NCBI GenBank assembly: GCA_934643145.1
Contig: CAKUBM010000011.1
Coordinates: 1 to 64,000, forward strand
Direction: 5' to 3'
Origin: an uncultured Collinsella sp.
GTDB taxonomy: Bacteria; Actinomycetota; Coriobacteriia; Coriobacteriales; Coriobacteriaceae
Length of the DNA: 64,000 nt
The translations under genes and the position numbers were made by a program. Positions 60,104-64,000 of this stretch are shown one piece after another (the stretch's first letter is position 1; every line of letters begins with the position of its first letter). Under the pieces are notes generated by a model. That model worked only from the letters and a program-made list of their open reading frames with translations. It did no database searches and had not been told where the DNA came from.

Positions 60104-61617
60104 TACAGCTCGCCTCCCTTCCCGGCAAAATCGGGCGCGACGGAAAGCGCGGGCGCACCCGTGGCGGTATCGGCAAAGCCGCGCTCCAGGGCACGGGCAA
60201 ACGTGAGCAGCTGACGGTCCTTAAAGGCCGGACCCACCAGCTGGGCAGAAACGGGCAGCTTGCTGTCCTCGCCCAGGCCCAGCGGCACCGAGATACCGCC
60301 GTTGCCGCAAATGTTGAGCGAGATGGTGTACAGGTCGGAGAGATACATCTGCGTGGGGTCGCTGATCTCGCCAAACTTAAAGGCCGTGCGCGGCGAGGCG
60401 GGCATGAGGATGGTGTCCACCTTGGCATACGCGGCATCGTAGTCCTGCGTGATGAGCGTGCGGGCCTTTTGCGCGGCGTAGTAGTACTTGTCGTACACGC
60501 CCGAGCTCAGCAGGTAGGCGCCGAGCATCTGACGGCGCTTGGCCTCGGCACCAAAGCCGTGGGCGCGCGACAGCGAGCTCTGGTCGGACAGGTTGGCGCA
60601 GCCCTCCTCCTGATAGCCGTAGCGAATGCCGTCAAAACGGGCTAGGTTGGAGAATGCCTCGGCCGGGCCGATGACGTAGTAGGCGGCGATTGCGGCGTCC
60701 AGGTGCGGCAGGTCGACCTCGACCAGCTCGGCGCCCTGGTTCCGCAGCTCCTGGGCGGCGCGCTGAACAGCGGCCTTGACCTCGGGCGTCAGGCCCTCGG
60801 CCTCCATAAACGCGGGGATGATGCCCACGCGCTTGCCCTCGATGCTGTCGTTGAGATGCTCGGTAAAGTCGACGGCGCAATCCTGGCTGGTGCAGTCGTA
60901 CGGATCGTGGCCCGCGCCGGTAAGCGCGTTCATGGCCAGCGCGACATCCTCGACCGTGCGGCCAAAGGGGCCCACCTGGTCGAGCGACGAGCCAAAGGCA
61001 ACCACGCCGTAACGGCTCACGGCGCCATACGTGGGCTTAAAGCCCACCACGCCGCACAGCGACGCCGGCTGGCGAATGGAGCCGCCGGTGTCCGAGCCCA
61101 GCGAGAGCGCGACCTCGCCCGCGGCGACGGCTGCAGCAGAGCCGCCCGAGGAGCCGCCGGGCACGCGCTCGGTATCCCAGGGGTTGTTGGTGCGATGGAA
61201 CGCCGAGCTCTCGGTAGAGCTGCCAAAGGCAAACTCGTCCATGTTGGCTTTGCCCATGGGCAGGCAGCCGGCATCGAGCATGCGCTGGACGCAGGTGGCG
61301 GTGTAGACGCTCTGGTAGTCCCCAAGCATGCGGGAAGCGCAGGTGGTGCGCGTGCCCACGAGGTTCATGTTGTCCTTAATGGCCAGCGGCACGCCCGCGA
61401 GCGGGGGCAGCGGCTTGCCTGCGGAGCGATCGGCATCCACGCGCGCGGCGGCCTCGAGCGCAAGCTCGGGCGCCACCTGCAGGAATGCCTGGACCCCGCC
61501 CTCGCGCGCCTCGATGGCGGCAAGGGAGGCCTGGGCCACCTCGGTAGCCGTAAAGTCGCCGGCGGCAACGCCCGCGGCGATCTGGGCGGCGGTAAGGGAA
61601 TCGAAGCTCTGCGCCAT
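60103..61617 (-). CDS. gatA: Asp/Glu-tRNA amidotransferase subunit A
   Basis: Glutaminase subunit of GatCAB. A 504-aa amidase-signature protein with Lys81 (LAIKDN), cis-Ser156 (PGGSSGGSAAAVAAG) and nucleophile Ser180 (SDTGGSIRQPAS): the complete Ser-cisSer-Lys triad. It delivers ammonia through the complex to GatB. Starts within a one-base overlap with gatC's stop region, and its stop overlaps gatB's ATG, so all three subunits are translationally coupled. Confidence 0.97.
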   Translation of the reverse strand: MAQSFDSLTAAQIAAGVAAGDFTATEVAQASLAAIEAREGGVQAFLQVAPELALEAAARVDADRSAGKPLPPLAGVPLAIKDNMNLVGTRTTCASRMLGDYQSVYTATCVQRMLDAGCLPMGKANMDEFAFGSSTESSAFHRTNNPWDTERVPGGSSGGSAAAVAAGEVALSLGSDTGGSIRQPASLCGVVGFKPTYGAVSRYGVVAFGSSLDQVGPFGRTVEDVALAMNALTGAGHDPYDCTSQDCAVDFTEHLNDSIEGKRVGIIPAFMEAEGLTPEVKAAVQRAAQELRNQGAELVEVDLPHLDAAIAAYYVIGPAEAFSNLARFDGIRYGYQEEGCANLSDQSSLSRAHGFGAEAKRRQMLGAYLLSSGVYDKYYYAAQKARTLITQDYDAAYAKVDTILMPASPRTAFKFGEISDPTQMYLSDLYTISLNICGNGGISVPLGLGEDSKLPVSAQLVGPAFKDRQLLTFARALERGFADTATGAPALSVAPDFAGKGGEL

Positions 61618-61928
61618 TACTCGCTCTCCCCCTCTCCCAAAATGGACGGCACGCGGAAGTAGCGGTCGCGCGCGCTGCCGGCATTTTCGAGCGCAACGTC
61701 GAGCGGCAGGTCGCGCTCGGGCTCGCGCAGGTCGTCGCCCATCACGTTGGACAGGCTTCCGATAGGATGGAACGTGGGCTCCACGTCGGGCAAGTCATAT
61801 TGCAAGACGGGCTCGAGCATCTGGACGGCGTCGTTCATGTAGGACGTCATCTGGGTGAGCTCGTCATCGGTCAGTGCGATCTTTGCGTACTCGGCGATGC
61901 CGCGCACGTCTTTCTCGCTGAGTGCCAT
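61617..61928 (-). CDS. gatC: Asp/Glu-tRNA amidotransferase subunit C
   Basis: A 103-aa belt subunit that holds GatA and GatB together. It begins MALSEKDVRGIAEYAKIAL and has DVEPTFHPIGSLSNVMGDD-like central region and FRVPSILGEGE at the end, as in the family. First gene of gatCAB; start at 61928 with ggaaggga. Confidence 0.93.
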   Translation of the reverse strand: MALSEKDVRGIAEYAKIALTDDELTQMTSYMNDAVQMLEPVLQYDLPDVEPTFHPIGSLSNVMGDDLREPERDLPLDVALENAGSARDRYFRVPSILGEGESE

Positions 61929-62252
61929 AGGCGCTCCCTTCCGCATAACAGATAAACCGCTCTAGTATACAAGGCAACGCCACTTGGAGCAGGTGCTTTA
62001 CCCAAATGCAGCGAAAACGTAACGAGGGAGGCGGTTGGCAGGCGGCAGGCTGGCGGTTCTGCAGCGAAACCGCACCGTCCACAGCGAAAACCGTCTCGAC
62101 CACAACGAAAACCGTCGCGCCCGCAATGAAAAGCATCACAACATTCGACGCTTTTCGTCAAAATCGCGATTTTCATCGAATGTTGTGATGGTTTGGAAGT
62201 CCCGACCACCACAAAGGTGCCTGTCCCCATTGCGGTGGTTCTGGAGAATGTC
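61929..62252. repeat. Intergenic region with direct repeats and a 15-bp dyad
   Basis: Upstream of gatC. Between about 62055 and 62130 the phrase (c)gaaaaccgt(c) recurs at near 24-bp spacing (agcgaaaccgc, agcgaaaaccgtc, aacgaaaaccgtc, aatgaaaagc). This runs into a long dyad with perfect 15-bp arms, catcacaacattcga and tcgaatgttgtgatg. At 62203-62240 lies an inverted, less perfect copy of the 29009 palindrome (accaccacaaaggtgcctg...). The gatCAB promoter must also be here. Confidence 0.6.
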
Positions 62253-63191
62253 TTATGCCGAGGCCTTGGCCTTGCGGCGCTTGCGGACCGCGTGGATCAC
62301 GATGTCCAGCAGCAACAGCACAATGGCTACGACCACGATGAGCACGGCAAACTCGCGCTTGCCCCAGTGGCGGCCGGCCAGCGACTTTTGCTTGTCGACG
62401 TCCTTCTTGCTGTACTTGGTGCGCACGCAATGCACCAGCAGACGGTGATCGTTCACGCCATAGGGCGTGCAGGTGACGAGCGTCAGCTTGTCGGCGCCGG
62501 GCTCGATGGTCAGCGATTCCATCTCCTCGGGCAGCACGACCTCGGAGTCGACCATCTTGTAGGCAAGCGTCTTGTTCATGGTGTGCAGCAGCACCAGGTC
62601 GCCGGGCTCCAGCGAGTGGATGTCGTCGAACATGCTCAGGTTGCGCATGCCCGAGTGCGCGGTGAGCACGCAATGCGTCGAGCTGCCGCCCACCGGCAGG
62701 CTCGTGCCCTCCAGGTGGCCGACGCCCGCCATAAGGACTTCCTCGCTCGTGCCGTGGTAGATGGGCATGCTCACGTCGATGGAGGGGATCTCGACCCAAC
62801 TCATCATGGGGTCGCGGTCAAAGATGAGCTGCTGATCGTAGGGCTCGATCTGGTCGGCGGGAAGCTCGGTGGCCTCGCCGGCAAGTTGCTCGTTAAAGGA
62901 GCGCGCTTGGAGTAGAATGCGCTCGCGCTCCTCTTCGGAGAGCGCGTCCACGGTGCTGGACACGGTGCTGATCTGGTTGAACACGCCCGAGGCCTCGAGC
63001 CGGTCCAAGATCCACGGCCAAGTCATAAGGCCCACGCCAATAAGGATGATGACGATAGTGATGAGCCGGTCGGCCCAGCGCGGCAGCCGCTTGCGACGAC
63101 GCTTGGGCTTTGGTTGAGGTTTGGGCTGGGGGCTTGAGCCACCGTTATCCACGGCGTTGTTGCTCTTCATATGTTTGGCGCCCTGCACCAT
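62253..63191 (-). CDS. Sortase, class C-like
   Basis: A 312-aa membrane transpeptidase that anchors or polymerises surface proteins. A Lys/Arg/Pro-rich cytosolic head (20-40) precedes TM1 (43-62). The catalytic domain has His179 in LTAHSG, Cys241 in TLVTCTPYG and Arg250 in DHRLLV; TM2 (281-300) and a basic tail follow. Two membrane segments and the TCTPYG motif are typical of class C (pilus) sortases. No pilin or LPXTG protein is encoded in the window. A DP pair before the domain (FDRDP) may be a lid remnant. The start at 63191 has aaaggag; ATG 63170 is possible. Confidence 0.88.
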   Translation of the reverse strand: MVQGAKHMKSNNAVDNGGSSPQPKPQPKPKRRRKRLPRWADRLITIVIILIGVGLMTWPWILDRLEASGVFNQISTVSSTVDALSEEERERILLQARSFNEQLAGEATELPADQIEPYDQQLIFDRDPMMSWVEIPSIDVSMPIYHGTSEEVLMAGVGHLEGTSLPVGGSSTHCVLTAHSGMRNLSMFDDIHSLEPGDLVLLHTMNKTLAYKMVDSEVVLPEEMESLTIEPGADKLTLVTCTPYGVNDHRLLVHCVRTKYSKKDVDKQKSLAGRHWGKREFAVLIVVVAIVLLLLDIVIHAVRKRRKAKASA

Positions 63192-63302
63192 CGCCGGTCA
63201 CTCCTTTACAGCTCAGGTTGTCTAAACAAATAATAGCCGATTAGCGAGCTCATGCGCCGGACAACGCAGCTAGGCTGCACCGTTCGGGCCACGTAACCCC
63301 AC

Positions 63303-64000
63303 TCAACCAATCAAGCCATATGTTGCTTTCATCGTCTCGAGCAACTGCGCCATCGTTACGCCCGCAACCCCGATCTGTTTCAGATTGACGTCGCCCACCT
63401 CGCAATCTTTAACAAACGCAAGCATATCGTCCTTCAGTTCTCCGCCCAGATCGACACCTTCCGACTCGCCAAGCAGCTGAGCAAGCCTCAGCGCATCGCG
63501 TTTATGCTTTTTGACCTTCCTCGAGTCAACGTTCTCCCCGGCCTCCCTTCTAGCTTTTAGGTCGAGATACGCCTTCGCTTTGAACGGGACAATGTATTCC
63601 GTATCCAGGACCGAAACACCGTCTACTGTCCGAATTCCCTGAAGAAACAAGCTGTAGTAGGCATCGTCCAGCAAAATAGCCGAAAGACTGCTTATGTTTT
63701 CATCAACGTGAATTGGCGTCACATCGACTCCCTCACGAGCCTTTAGAAAGTCGGGGCACTTCGCGAAGAGCTCGATCATATGGGGATAACCCGGCCTCTT
63801 TGGTTCCGTAAACCGATAAAAACACGAGGCTTCGCTTTCACCCCAGCCGCAGCGGTAGCCGCCATCACGCACCAAGGTCCATATGGCTTCGGCCGTCTGA
63901 GGCAACCGGTCATCGGCGACAATGACCACATCAAAATCGTGGGTCGCCCTAAACGAAAGTCCCGCCTCCGCGAGCAAAATGTCGCATGCTGTGCCGCCGA
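63303..64000 (-). CDS. Nucleotidyltransferase-like protein (AbiEii-like), 5' end missing
   Basis: Runs off the right end of the window, so the start is not seen. The visible reading frame of 232 codons begins GGTACDILLAEAGLSFRATHDFDVVI, split here as GGTACDILL then FRATHDFDVVI. The GG(T/S)-x9-DxD pattern of minimal nucleotidyltransferases matches, with D-x-D as metal ligands. The remainder includes VLDTEYIVPFKAKAYLDL and KHKRDALRLAQLL, as in AbiEii/AbiGii-type or DUF1814 proteins. Its partner gene would be beyond the window. Possible defence or toxin function, unproven. Confidence 0.7.
   Translation of the reverse strand, partial: GGTACDILLAEAGLSFRATHDFDVVIVADDRLPQTAEAIWTLVRDGGYRCGWGESEASCFYRFTEPKRPGYPHMIELFAKCPDFLKAREGVDVTPIHVDENISSLSAILLDDAYYSLFLQGIRTVDGVSVLDTEYIVPFKAKAYLDLKARREAGENVDSRKVKKHKRDALRLAQLLGESEGVDLGGELKDDMLAFVKDCEVGDVNLKQIGVAGVTMAQLLETMKATYGLIG

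Overview
The window looks like a chromosomal segment of a high-GC anaerobic actinobacterium, most likely a gut member of the Coriobacteriia (Collinsella-like). This is an inference from gene content and style: a type III glutamine synthetase, GatCAB, a MetH lacking its activation domain with that domain as a separate gene, a polyferredoxin, a DUF6110-type protein next to a P-type ATPase, and many intergenic palindromes. No rRNA is present. The RNA genes are one tRNA-Glu and one tmRNA.

Layout. 1-7000: a gene-free stretch, guaA, asparaginase, a small XRE regulator with a perfect 26-bp operator, a membrane protein, ychF and a polyferredoxin. 7.2-19.8 kb is the most interesting part: a seven-gene minus-strand operon (fused FdrA-YlbE, a DUF2877 protein, two DAACS-type transporters, an AllD-like dehydrogenase, a D-2-hydroxyacid dehydrogenase, carbamate kinase) diverging from a PucR-type regulator and an alpha/beta hydrolase. 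By family it should carry out oxamate-carbamoyltransferase chemistry: a ureido acid is imported, oxidised and phosphorolysed to carbamoyl phosphate, and carbamate kinase then makes ATP. There is no allantoinase or allantoate hydrolase in the window, so the entry substrate is open. 19.9-24.2 kb: a D-2-hydroxyacid dehydrogenase, a nitroreductase, glycerol dehydrogenase and an iron-type alcohol dehydrogenase.

24.6-29.0 kb: two helical-repeat proteins of unknown role and a single-chain MurT-GatD fusion for lipid II amidation, followed by tRNA-Glu, a MITE-like inverted-repeat element and glutamine synthetase, which makes the glutamine GatD uses. 32.1-36.4 kb: the methionine branch (metF, activation domain, metH). 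36.5-42.6 kb: a UPF0210 protein, a methyltransferase, yhbY and a 999-aa ATPase/BTAD regulator. 43.0-46.9 kb: nagB, a glucose-type EIIA, glmM, rpsI-rplM. 47-49 kb: a patatin, a 62-bp tandem repeat, tmRNA-derived repeats and ssrA.

49.3-58.0 kb: an unknown acidic protein, a RelB-like/PIN toxin-antitoxin pair with a clear promoter-operator, a metal P-type ATPase with its small partner, and two ABC half-exporters divergent from an AraC regulator. 58.4-61.9 kb: gatCAB. 62.2-64 kb: a lone class C-like sortase and a nucleotidyltransferase-like gene cut by the window end.

A second theme is intergenic DNA: three nested palindromes (21.6, 37.9 and 58.3 kb), at least four short palindromes related to AAAGGGAC, a MITE-like element and several duplicated hairpin units. 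They sit at gene ends, where they may act as terminators, and may be mobile.
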